Source: Arthrobacter sp. OVS8 (GTDB lineage: Bacteria > Actinomycetota > Actinomycetes > Actinomycetales > Micrococcaceae). From it: a DNA stretch of 64,000 bases. Location of the stretch: NCBI GenBank assembly GCA_028370155.1, contig CP116670.1, positions 2,108,001 through 2,172,000 on the forward strand, written 5' to 3'. The position numbers and the translations under genes are program-made. Shown piece after piece: positions 20,771-33,999 of this stretch. The notes beneath the pieces are model-generated. The model saw only the letters and a program-made list of their open reading frames with translations, searched no databases and had not been told where the DNA came from. Position 1 is the stretch's first letter. Each line of letters begins with the position of its first letter.

Positions 20771-22423
20771 GAGTTCACGTCCTCGAGTGCCTTGGTCTGC
20801 TTGAAGCTGATGGCCGAAACAGTGGCCACGATGATGAAGATGATGATGGCCAGGGCGCTGGCCAGGCCGTAGTCACGCCCCGTCCCCTGCCCGAACGCCA
20901 CCTTGTACACGAGTGTGATCAGGATGTCCGTGGCTCCGATGTCCCGGTCGGTGTCCGCGAAGCGCGGGCCGCCGCCGGTCAGCATGAAGATCACGTTGAA
21001 GTTGTTGAAGTTGAAGGCGAAGGAGGAGATCAGCAGCGGCGCGATGGAGACCAGCAGCAGCGGCAGCTTGATGGAGCGGAACACCCGCCAGGGCCCGGCG
21101 CCGTCCATCCGGGCGGCTTCGTCAAGCTCCGTGGGCAGCGACTGCAGCGCGCCGGTGCAGACGAGGAACATGTAGGGGAAGCCGAGCCAGAGGTTGACCA
21201 CCAGCACGCTGATCTTGGCCAGCGTGGGGTCCGTGAGCCAGCCGATGGCGGCGCCGCCCAGCAGGGTCTGGTTGAGCCAGCCGAACTGCGGGTTGAGGAT
21301 GCCGGACCAGACCAGCCCGGAGAGGAAGGCGGGGAAGGCGTAGGGCAGGATCATCAGGATCCGGTAGATCTTCTTGCCCTTCAGGTCCTCCCGGTTAAAG
21401 GTCATCGCCAGGAAGAGACCCATCGCGAAGGTCAGGGCCACGGAGGCGATGGCGAACGTGAAGGTCCAGAGGATGACGCCCAGCAGCGGCCCGCGCAGGC
21501 TGGGATCGGTGAAGGCCCGGGCGAAGTTCTCCATACCGACGTCGATCTTCCAGCCGGTGGTCAGGGTATCGCCGTTGCTGGCTGCGAAGGCCCCTTGCCA
21601 TTGTCCTGGTAGACAGTCCCGGTTTCGGTGTCCGTGAAGGTGTCCGCGGCGGCGTCGTAAGTCAAGGCCGGCTTGAACTGGTAGGCGTTGCTGCCGTCCG
21701 CCGTGCGCAGCGTCCCGTCGGCGGGGTCGTCGGAGACCGGGACCGTGAGGGCCAGGATGCTCTGCTGGTTCGCGACGATCTCCTGGAAGTTCAGGGTCCG
21801 GTAGCCGTCCACGGCGTTGGCCTTGCCGGTGGAGTCCGTGCTGGCGTCGGAAATTTCCTCAAGGGGGTTTCCGTGTTGCCGAGCGAGACCTTGCCCTCCG
21901 GATCGGTGAACAGCAGGTAGAAGGAATCGCCCTTGGCGAGGACAGCGGCTTTGTAGGCCGGGGAATCGGGGACGCGTTTTTGCGCGGTCAGCTGGATGGC
22001 GGCGATCGCATCATCCTTGGTGCTGTTGTGCCCGTCGCCGTAGTTGGTGAAGGCGATGTAGCCGCTGAACATGACCACAAAGACCTGGAAGACCAGCAGG
22101 AACAGGATGCCGGGGGCCAGGTACTTGGCGGGGAGCCCGCCCGTGCGCAGATAGATCCAGTTGATCACCAGAACGACAGCGGAGGAGACTGCCAGCGCGC
22201 CCCACGACTCGCTCAGGAAAAGCATCATGAGGACGTAGACGGCCAGTGCGTCCACGAGGCCCAGCAGCACGATCTTGGCGACCGTGCCCTTGGTGGTGTC
22301 CGGGCCGAAGCGGCGGCGCCTCTTGACCGGGCGGACGGGCCGCCCGGCGGCGCCGTCCGGGGCTGTTGCCGCGCCCTTTGCGGCGGCCGGGGTGCCGGCC
22401 TGGCGGAGTTCGGTATCTGTCAT
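20767..22423 (-). CDS. malF: Maltodextrin ABC permease MalF (two frameshifts)
   Basis: About 551 residues. Three N-terminal membrane segments precede a large extracytoplasmic loop (GNTETPL to ANQQSILALTV), the feature that marks MalF rather than MalG. The C-terminal permease half has the EAA loop TELDEAARMDGAGPWRVFRS and FAFNFNNFNVIFMLTGGGP. Frame changes lie near 21875 and 21592, both inside the loop region. It follows malE by about 130 bp. Confidence 0.92.
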
Positions 22424-22557
22424 GGCTGTCTACAGTCCTTGGGAGCAGCTGGTGGTGGTGCAGGAACGGGCCGGGCGGCATGGCTGCCGCCCGGCCCGGT
22501 GCTTGCCGGTTCGTGACGCGTGTCGGAGTGTCGGAACGTCAGGATCCGGCGCGGGAA

Positions 22558-23855
22558 CTAACCCGCGATTTTGGCCTTGATGCTGGCGGCCATCTTGGCC
22601 CAGTCGGCGGCCGGGTTGCCCTGGCCCTTGATCAGGGCGAGCTCGGTGGCTCCCCAGTCAGCCCAGACGGCGCTCATTTCCGGGATGGCCGGCATCGGGA
22701 CGCCGGTTGCACCGATCTTGCCGAACGCTGCCACGACGGGGTCGCTGGCGGCCTTTTCGAACGAAGACTTGAGTGCCGGCGGACGGCCTCCGGCCTTGTA
22801 CATGGAGTCCTGGGCTGCCTCGGAGGTGAGGTAGTTGGTCACGAACTCGTTGGTGGCCAGGGCGTTGGCGCTCTTGGCGCTGATGAAGAAGCCGTTGACG
22901 CCGACGAACGGCTGGGCGGCTTGTCACCGGTGGTCGGCAGCGCGTCCACGGCGAACTTGATGCCCTTCTTCTGGACGTCCGGCACGTTCCACGGGCCCGT
23001 CAGGTAGTACGGGGACTCGCCGGCCAGGAACTTCTCCTTGGCGATGTCACCGGTGATGTTGGAGTTGATGATCTTCTCGCCGGCGTCGCCCCAGGCGGCC
23101 AGCTTCTTGGCGAACTCGACGCCGGCGGCGTCGCCGATGAGGAGCTGCTTGGGATCGTAGCCGCCGTCGGCAGTCAGGCCGAAGATCTGCGAGCCCATAG
23201 AGGCCTGCAGCGGGTACAGGTGGTAGGGGTCGCCCTGCTTCGGGTCCATGCCCACCAGGAACGGGAACTTGGCCTTGCCGTCGGCTACGGCCTTCTTGCC
23301 GTTGGCGACCACCTCGTCGAAGGTGCTGGCGGCATCCGGCACGATGGCCGTGTTGCGCAGCAGCGCGATGTTTTCGATCGCGTACGGGACGCCGTAAACG
23401 GAACCGTTGAAGGTCATGGCCTTGACCGAGGACTCCTGGAAAGAGTCCGTCTTGTCGCCGAGCTCGACCGGGGCGATGACACCGTTCTGGACGAACTTGC
23501 CCACCCAGTCGTGCGGGCCGACGATCAGGTCCGGGCCCTTGCCCGTGGGAACCTGGGTGATGAAGTCGTCGCGGACTGCCGCGAAGTCCTTGACCACGAG
23601 CTTCACGTCGATTCCGGTTTCAGCCTTGAACTTCGCCGTGATGTCCTTCAGGGCGGGCGAGCGCTCGGCGTCAACCCACATGGTGATGGTGCTGGCACCG
23701 GAGGCCTTGAGGTCCGGCTTGGCGGTGGCCGTGGCGGGGGCGGTGGCTGCGGCGCCGCCGCAGGCGCTCAGCGCCAGCGCGGCAACTACGGAGATTGCGC
23801 CGGCCGTGAATACGCGGCGGCTGGTCCCGGTTGTGAGGGTGTTCTGCACCTTCAT
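22558..23855 (-). CDS. malE: Maltodextrin-binding lipoprotein MalE (one frameshift)
   Basis: The solute-binding protein of the importer. The signal ends in a lipobox ALSACGG, so the mature protein should be lipid-anchored. Binding-protein segments include ITMWVDAERSPALKDITAKF, GPDLIVGPHDWVGKF and SPYYLTGPWNVPDV. A frameshift near 22922 (one base missing in AAGCCGCCC) divides the last quarter; joined, it is about 432 residues. ATG at 23855 has a GAAAGGGA ribosome-binding site. First gene of malE-malF-malG-glycosidase. Confidence 0.93.
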
Positions 23856-23958
23856 TGGTGTCCCTTTCATAAATCCTGCATCCACGCTGAAGGCTGGGTC
23901 CGAGCTCTGGTGAAGACTCCGGAAGCCTGGTGGCATCGTCGGTGATGTGGCTCACAGC

Positions 23959-23972
23959 TGCAAGCGCTTCCA
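23959..23972. promoter_or_regulatory. LacI-family operator 1 (malE side)
   Basis: TGCAAGCGCTTCCA fits the LacI-family consensus TGNAANCGNTTNCA at every fixed position. It lies about 100 bp upstream of malE. MalR, encoded 2 kb away, is the obvious candidate binder. Confidence 0.8.
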
Positions 23973-24147
23973 AGGTACATGCTGAACACGACTTTGGAAA
24001 GTCACCCTACCGGCGAGTATTGAATGCGGGCGAATTGAACGCCCGGGAGCGGTGCACCTGAATGAACCCGCAGTTCAGCGCACTCGCGCCTTGGGGCGCA
24101 GCAGCGTCCCCAGGCGACCAGAAATAGAGCTCCGCGGCGCTTCCTGC

Positions 24148-24161
24148 TGGAAGCGTTTTCA
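24148..24161. promoter_or_regulatory. LacI-family operator 2 (alpha-glucosidase side)
   Basis: TGGAAGCGTTTTCA also fits TGNAANCGNTTNCA at every fixed position. It is centred about 40 bp before the alpha-glucosidase start, where bound repressor would block transcription, and about 190 bp from operator 1. Confidence 0.8.
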
Positions 24162-24192
24162 TTTTCCGCGGTTCGGCCTTACGATTACCGGC

Positions 24193-25974
24193 ATGTCCGT
24201 TGACTCAGCACTCATCGCCCCCGCCGCAGCAGCCGCGCCGTTGACCGGCCCGTTGACACCGGTGCACGACGCCGATCACCTCCCCGGCTGGTGGCGTTCG
24301 GCCGTCATCTACCAGGTGTACCCGCGCTCGTTCCGGGACTTGAACGGGGACGGCATCGGCGACCTCGCCGGGATCACCGCGGAGCTTCCGCAACTGGCCG
24401 AACTCAACATCGACGCCGTCTGGCTCTCCCCGTTCTACCGGTCGCCGCAGCGCGATGCCGGCTATGACGTCAGCGACTACTGCGACGTCGACCCCCTGTT
24501 CGGCACGCTGGCGGACTTCGACGCGATGATGGCCGAGGCCACGCGGCTGGGCCTGCGGATGATTGTGGACCTCGTACCCAACCACTGCTCGGACCAGCAC
24601 GTCGCCTTCCAGGCAGCCCTGGCCGCTCCCGCGGGCAGCCCGGAACGGGACATGTTCATCTTCCGCGACGGCCGCGGCACCTACGGTGAAGAACCGCCGA
24701 ACAACTGGGAATCCCACTTTGGCGGCCCGGCCTGGACCCGGATCACCGAACCGGACGGCGCACCCGGCCAGTGGTACCTGCACCTGTTCGACACCTCCCA
24801 GCCGGACTTCAACTGGGACAACGACGCTGTGCATGAAGAATTCGAGCGCGTCCTGCGCTTCTGGTTGGATCGCGGCGTGTCCGGCTTCCGCGTGGACGTG
24901 GCCCACGCCCTCGTCAAGGCTCCCGGCCTGCCAGAGTGGGGCGGCCGCGCCGACGGGAACAGCTGCGACGGCTTCCCGGGCCATGACGCTCCGATGTTCG
25001 GGCAGCCCGCCCTCCACGACATCTACCGCAAGTGGCGGCGGATCCTGGCCGAATACGGCCCGGACCGCATCCTATGCGCCGAAGCGAACGTGGACCCGCT
25101 CCCGCGCCTGGCCGACTGGGTCCGGCCGGATGAAATGCACCAGGCCTTCAACTTCCCCTACCTGCACGCCGGCCTGGACGTCCACCGCATGCGCGGCGTC
25201 ATCACCGAGTCCCTGACGGCACTGGATTCCGTCGGAGCCCCCAGCACCTGGGTCCTTTCCAACCACGACGTCGTCCGGCACGCCACGCGCTTCGGCTACG
25301 ACGGCCGAGCACCGCGCGACGGCGACGGAATCGGCACCTTCGATCCGCAGCCGGACGAGGCTCTGGGCCGCTCCCGGGCCGCGGCCGCCTCCCTGTTCAT
25401 GCTGGGACTCCCCGGCGGCGCCTACCTGTACCAGGGCGAAGAGCTTGGCCTGCCCGACGGGATCGACATCCCGGACAGCCAGCGGCAGGACCCCACTTTC
25501 GCCCGTACCGGCGGGGAGCGGCTGGGCCGTGACGGCTGCCGCGTGCCGCTGCCGTGGCGGACTGCCGAACTCCACGCCGGATTCGGCGACGGCGCAGGGC
25601 CTTGGCTTCCGCAGCCGGAGAGCTTCGCGGGACTGGCGCGTGACACCCAGGCCGCCTCGCCGTCGTCGCACCTTAACCTCTACCGGCGCATGCTTGCCGT
25701 GCGGCGCGAGCTGGGGCTCGGGCAGGGTTCGCTCGCCTGGGCTGAGGAATGGTGCACGGACACCTGCCTGGCGTTCTTGAACGGCACCACCCTGGTGCTC
25801 CTCAACGCGGGGCACGAACCTGTCGAGCTGCCGGGCGGGCGGGTGCTGCTGCGCAGCTCCCAGGACCCCGCCGGGGACGGGGCCGAGTCATCTGGACCGG
25901 CCGGCTCCGGCCATCGGTTAGGCTCAGGGGAAACTGTTTGGCTGGAAATCTACATCGAGGACGCGGAGAGCTAA
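24193..25974 (+). CDS. Alpha-glucosidase, GH13 (oligo-1,6-glucosidase/MalZ-like)
   Basis: Intact, 593 residues from ATG at 24193. The barrel starts with WWRSAVIYQVYPRSFRDLNG. Catalytic regions are IVDLVPNHCSDQH, GVSGFRVDVAHALVK (nucleophile Asp), ILCAEANVDP (acid Glu) and VLSNHDVVRHATR. It releases glucose from the non-reducing end of maltose and maltodextrins in the cytosol; the linkage preference cannot be read. It is divergent from malE and is followed two bases later by malR, so the two form an operon. Confidence 0.92.
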   Translation: MSVDSALIAPAAAAAPLTGPLTPVHDADHLPGWWRSAVIYQVYPRSFRDLNGDGIGDLAGITAELPQLAELNIDAVWLSPFYRSPQRDAGYDVSDYCDVDPLFGTLADFDAMMAEATRLGLRMIVDLVPNHCSDQHVAFQAALAAPAGSPERDMFIFRDGRGTYGEEPPNNWESHFGGPAWTRITEPDGAPGQWYLHLFDTSQPDFNWDNDAVHEEFERVLRFWLDRGVSGFRVDVAHALVKAPGLPEWGGRADGNSCDGFPGHDAPMFGQPALHDIYRKWRRILAEYGPDRILCAEANVDPLPRLADWVRPDEMHQAFNFPYLHAGLDVHRMRGVITESLTALDSVGAPSTWVLSNHDVVRHATRFGYDGRAPRDGDGIGTFDPQPDEALGRSRAAAASLFMLGLPGGAYLYQGEELGLPDGIDIPDSQRQDPTFARTGGERLGRDGCRVPLPWRTAELHAGFGDGAGPWLPQPESFAGLARDTQAASPSSHLNLYRRMLAVRRELGLGQGSLAWAEEWCTDTCLAFLNGTTLVLLNAGHEPVELPGGRVLLRSSQDPAGDGAESSGPAGSGHRLGSGETVWLEIYIEDAES

Positions 25975-25976
25975 GA

Positions 25977-27008
25977 ATGCCCGGCATCAAGGACGTCGCG
26001 GAGCGCGCTGGCCTCTCCATAGCCACCGTTTCGCGGGCCTTGAGCGGCAAAGGGAACGTCTCGGCCCGCAGCCGTGAACGCGCCCGGAATGCCGCGGCCG
26101 AACTCGGGTTCGTCCTCTCCTACCACGCCTCCAGCCTGGCCTCCGGGCGTAACCACAACGTCGGCGTCGTGGTTCCGTCCGTGCACCGCTGGTTCTTCTC
26201 GTCCGTGGTGGAAGGCGTCTCGGCCACGCTGCTGGACGCCGGGTACGATCTCACCCTCTACAACGTCAGCGGCGGGCAGGAACGCCGACACAGCGTGCTC
26301 AACGATTTCCTGCTGCGCAAGCGGGTGGACGCCGTCATCGCGGTGTCGCTGGAACTCAGCGAGGCCGAGATCCAGCAGCTGCTCGCGATCCACCGGCCCA
26401 TCGTCGGCATCGGCGGTCCGCTGCCGGGGGCCTCGACCATCCGCATCGACGATTCCGGCATCGCCCAGGCCGCGGCTCGGCACCTGATCCAGCTGGGCCA
26501 CAGCAAGATCGCCCATATGACCGGCGACGCCGCCTACGAGCAGGATTTCCGCCTTCCGGGCACCCGCCAGGCCGGTTTCAAGAAGGCCATGAACGATGCG
26601 GGGCTAGCGGTCCGTCCCGAGTGGCAGATCTCCGCCGACTTCACGATCCAGGGTGCCTACGCCAGCGCCCGGCGACTGCTGGGCAGCTCCGTGGAACGGC
26701 CCACGGCGGTTTTCGCCGCATCCGATGAGATGGCTATCGGCACCATTCTGGCCGCCCGCGACTTCGGGCTCCGCGTGCCGTACGACCTGTCGGTGATCGG
26801 CATTGACGGCCACGAACTCGGTGAGGTCTTCGGGCTCACCACCATCGACCAGGACGCCCGCGGCCAGGGTGCGCTGGCTGTCCGGCGCCTGCTGGACGGG
26901 CTCGACGGCGGCAGTGACACCGAGGCGGCCGATACCGAGTTCCCGACGCACTTCGTGATCCGTTCCAGCACGGCAGTTCCGCCCGCGGACCCGGCACCGC
27001 TGCGCTAG
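25977..27008 (+). CDS. malR: LacI-family regulator, probable MalR
   Basis: Intact, 343 residues. The N-terminal helix-turn-helix MPGIKDVAERAGLSIATVSR with RALSGKGNVS is standard LacI. A periplasmic-binding-like effector domain follows (VGVVVPSVHRWFFSSVVEGV, VIGIDGHELGEVFGLTTIDQ). It is co-transcribed with the alpha-glucosidase and lies beside the malEFG operon; both perfect LacI-type operators lie in the shared control region. The effector is probably maltose or a maltodextrin, by context only. Confidence 0.88.
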   Translation: MPGIKDVAERAGLSIATVSRALSGKGNVSARSRERARNAAAELGFVLSYHASSLASGRNHNVGVVVPSVHRWFFSSVVEGVSATLLDAGYDLTLYNVSGGQERRHSVLNDFLLRKRVDAVIAVSLELSEAEIQQLLAIHRPIVGIGGPLPGASTIRIDDSGIAQAAARHLIQLGHSKIAHMTGDAAYEQDFRLPGTRQAGFKKAMNDAGLAVRPEWQISADFTIQGAYASARRLLGSSVERPTAVFAASDEMAIGTILAARDFGLRVPYDLSVIGIDGHELGEVFGLTTIDQDARGQGALAVRRLLDGLDGGSDTEAADTEFPTHFVIRSSTAVPPADPAPLR

Positions 27009-27173
27009 GCGCTAACGCCTGCCTCTGCGGCGGGTTCCTGCCCAGTTGCCTGCTCCTTGGCCCGGCTGTCCTGGGAGAAACGCCCTGAGATTATGGGAAC
27101 TTACCGGGGCCCGCGGACGGGCTGGCTTGGGAACCGGGCAGGCACGCGGGCATAGAGGCTGTACCCCAGGCTT

Positions 27174-27674
27174 TCAGGCGCCGTCGACGCCCATGAACCG
27201 CACGAAGCGGTCCAGCACCCCGGGCCAGCCGGCGGCGTACTCCGCCCGCGTAGCGGCAGGGTCCTCGGCGCCTTCCCAGCCGCTGTGCACCAGCCGCAGC
27301 TCCGTACCGCCCTCGACGGCACGGAAAGCGACGCGGAGCTCCGTGGACCACACCGCGGATGATCCGGGGTGCCAGCTCGCATGGAAGGAGAGCGGGGGCT
27401 GCCAGTCGTCGATGGACCCCCAGATGGCCGTCCTGCCGTCGTCTGCGCTCTCCAGGATCAGGTTCTCCTCGAACTCCACGTAGGAGCCGGCCCCGAATAC
27501 GCTGTGCTCCTCCAGCGGCCACCAGAGGTGCGTGTGTTCGGTGAAACCGACAAAGGCCCTGGCTACTGCGCCCGGCACAATGACGGTATGGACGAACGGG
27601 TCCAGTCCCTCTCCCGGTGCCGGTTCCGGCGTCTCGGCGGCATCAGAGGGTGCGTGGCTGAAAAGGTTATCCAT
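27174..27674 (-). CDS. SRPBCC (AHSA1-like) domain protein
   Basis: 166 residues from ATG at 27674. The pattern DPFVHTVIVPGAVARAFVGF, LWWPLEEHSVFGAG, then TELRLVHSGWEG and a C-terminal helix GWPGVLDRFVRFMG is the START/SRPBCC ligand-binding fold of the Aha1 type. No ligand can be inferred. An upstream in-frame start at 27782 would add 36 residues of repeat-derived sequence and is rejected. It converges on malR. Confidence 0.8.
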   Translation of the reverse strand: MDNLFSHAPSDAAETPEPAPGEGLDPFVHTVIVPGAVARAFVGFTEHTHLWWPLEEHSVFGAGSYVEFEENLILESADDGRTAIWGSIDDWQPPLSFHASWHPGSSAVWSTELRVAFRAVEGGTELRLVHSGWEGAEDPAATRAEYAAGWPGVLDRFVRFMGVDGA

Positions 27675-27730
27675 GGGCACCAACTCTACCCGCGGGCAGC
27701 CGGCGTGGCCGCGCTGGTCGGGCCTGGACG

Positions 27731-27938
27731 CTCCCGCAGCTCCGGCAGCAGTGTAGGTGATCCTCCCGCAGCTCCGGCGCAACGCCCGCGCAGGAGCTGC
27801 GGGAGGGTTGTGGTGTGACCGGCGGGATGTGCGGGAGGGTCTGTGGGGCGGCTACCCGGTTCTGCGGGAGGGTTGGGCGATATTTCACCGGTGGTGCGGG
27901 AGCGTCCTGGAGGTGAAAGTCGGGTTAAATGCGGGAGG
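27731..27938. repeat. Periodic array of TGCGGGAGGGT motifs
   Basis: Seven copies of the core GCGGGAG are spaced 32-36 bases apart. Two are inverted (CTCCCGC at 27732 and 27763) and five are direct (27799, 27831, 27864, 27896, 27931). The 20-odd bases between copies are unrelated. The innermost opposed copies form a 14-bp stem (CCTCCCGCAGCTCC). The array lies between the rrn terminator and the SRPBCC gene, and no gene is present in this stretch. Confidence 0.75.
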
Positions 27939-27964
27939 ACCCCCAACCTGGTGGTTGGGGGTCC
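27937..27964 (-). terminator. rrn operon terminator
   Basis: A perfect 12-bp stem (GGACCCCCAACC) with a TGGT loop, beginning about 18 bp after the 3' end of 5S rRNA in the direction of transcription. It lacks a long U tract, as is common in high-GC actinobacteria. Confidence 0.85.
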
Positions 27965-27981
27965 TCGACCTTAATGATGTT

Positions 27982-28098
27982 CCGGCGGTGACCTACTCTC
28001 CCACACCCTCCCGGGTGCAGTACCATCGGCGCTGTGGGTCTTAGCTTCCGGGTTCGGAATGGGACCGGGCGTTTCCCCCACGCTATGACCGCCGTAAC
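27982..28098 (-). rRNA. rrf: 5S ribosomal RNA
   Basis: About 117 bases on the minus strand, starting GTTACGGCGGTCATAGCG and ending GTCACCGCCGG, with the conserved loop CCCATTCCGAACCCGGAAGC. The ends pair as helix I. Boundaries are good to a few bases. It is the last gene of the operon. Confidence 0.95.
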
Positions 28099-28206
28099 CC
28101 TTGCTCCCGTTCCGTCCAGACCCTGGGGTGTGGTGGTGGGAAATTTGTGGTTACACGTTCCTGCACCGGTGTTCTGGTGCAGTTGTGGTGTTGTTATGTA
28201 GTTTTT

Positions 28207-28220
28207 GGTTCTCAAGCAAC
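28207..28220 (-). repeat. rrn leader element, copy before 5S
   Basis: On the minus strand GTTGCTTGAGAACC. It is the third copy of a 14-base element found before each rRNA in this operon; this copy differs at two positions. Confidence 0.6.
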
Positions 28221-28240
28221 GGGTTTGTTGGTTGGGAACC

Positions 28241-28257
28241 ACATAGTGGACGCAAGC
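28241..28257 (-). promoter_or_regulatory. Distal strand of the pre-23S processing stem
   Basis: The transcript here reads GCUUGCGUCCACUAUGU and can pair over all 17 bases (one G-U) with the transcript of 31575-31591 upstream of 23S, closing a loop around the whole 23S rRNA. This is the expected RNase III substrate. Confidence 0.75.
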
Positions 28258-28330
28258 AGTCTTGTTTTCTCTTTGTACCCCTTCCCTGGTGTGAACGTCT
28301 TTTGAATCCGTTCACGGGAGGGGTGTGGTG

Positions 28331-33516
<5,186 letters not shown>

Positions 33517-33677
33517 GTAAAACAGACACACCATGCGCCCCGGGAAAACGGGATGCACACAATGCACAAAATTTGAAACCAGCCAAAAACACCAGACCAC
33601 ACCACGGGGTGGCGGGCCCGGCAAATTCAACCAATTCAATACAATAAATTGGTATCAACAAACTTGGCACACTATTG

Positions 33678-33691
33678 AGTTCTCAAACAAC
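33678..33691 (-). repeat. rrn leader element, copy before 16S
   Basis: On the minus strand GTTGTTTGAGAACT followed by CAATAGTGTGCC, a conserved actinobacterial rrn leader pattern. It lies about 60 bp downstream of promoter P2. Confidence 0.7.
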
Positions 33692-33750
33692 AGACACACC
33701 CGGCACCACCACAACCAAACGGTCGCGGATCGCTCCGGAGCAACTTTTCA

Positions 33751-33779
33751 AACTTACCGGGCCGCTTCACCCTTGTCAA
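33751..33779 (-). promoter_or_regulatory. rrn promoter P2
   Basis: On the minus strand TTGACA, 17 bases, TAAGTT. The -35 box is perfect and the spacing ideal for the housekeeping sigma factor. Transcription would begin about 230 bp before the 16S rRNA. Confidence 0.8.
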
Positions 33780-33859
33780 ATCCGCGTCCCGACTCAGTCT
33801 CGCCGTGAGGCATCTGGGTCTTGGTGGCGGATCAACTCCGGGGAGCAGCGCGGAAATAA

Positions 33860-33888
33860 ACTCTACCACCACTTTGCCTTGGTGACAA
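33860..33888 (-). promoter_or_regulatory. rrn promoter P1
   Basis: On the minus strand TTGTCA, 17 bases, TAGAGT. It lies 109 bp upstream of P2 in the same direction, giving tandem promoters as in other rrn operons. The rest of 33517-33999 holds the leader, the glgB terminator and no gene. Confidence 0.7.
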
Positions 33889-33925
33889 AGTGGGCGCCGT
33901 CGGGCCCTCCGGCAGGGCGTTGAAA

Positions 33926-33952
33926 AGCCCGGAATCACGGGGATTCCGGGCT
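33926..33952 (-). terminator. Terminator of the glgE-treS-mak-glgB transcript
   Basis: A perfect 11-bp stem (AGCCCGGAATC) with a 5-base loop, about 50 bp after the glgB stop and immediately before rrn P1. It insulates the rrn promoters from the glycogen operon, which runs in the same direction. Confidence 0.8.
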
Positions 33953-33999
33953 CTTCAGCGGAGCTCACGCCGGCGCCCGCCGGGGCCTCAGGTCCGGCG

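Larger units (their letters stand above)
23856..24192. promoter_or_regulatory. Divergent control region between malE and the alpha-glucosidase gene
   Basis: 337 bp without a gene. It contains two LacI-family operators (listed separately), each nearer to one of the two divergent transcripts. I see no unambiguous -35/-10 pair on either strand. TGTGGCTCACA at 23946-23956 is palindromic but its spacing is too short for a CRP/GlxR site. Confidence 0.7.

Noticed and set aside
23946..23956. CRP/GlxR site TGTGGCTCACA before malE
   Set aside because: The half-sites are separated by three bases instead of the six to eight needed.
27731..27938. CRISPR array
   Set aside because: Period is 32-36 but the repeated core is only about 8-11 bases, copies occur in both orientations, and no cas genes are present.
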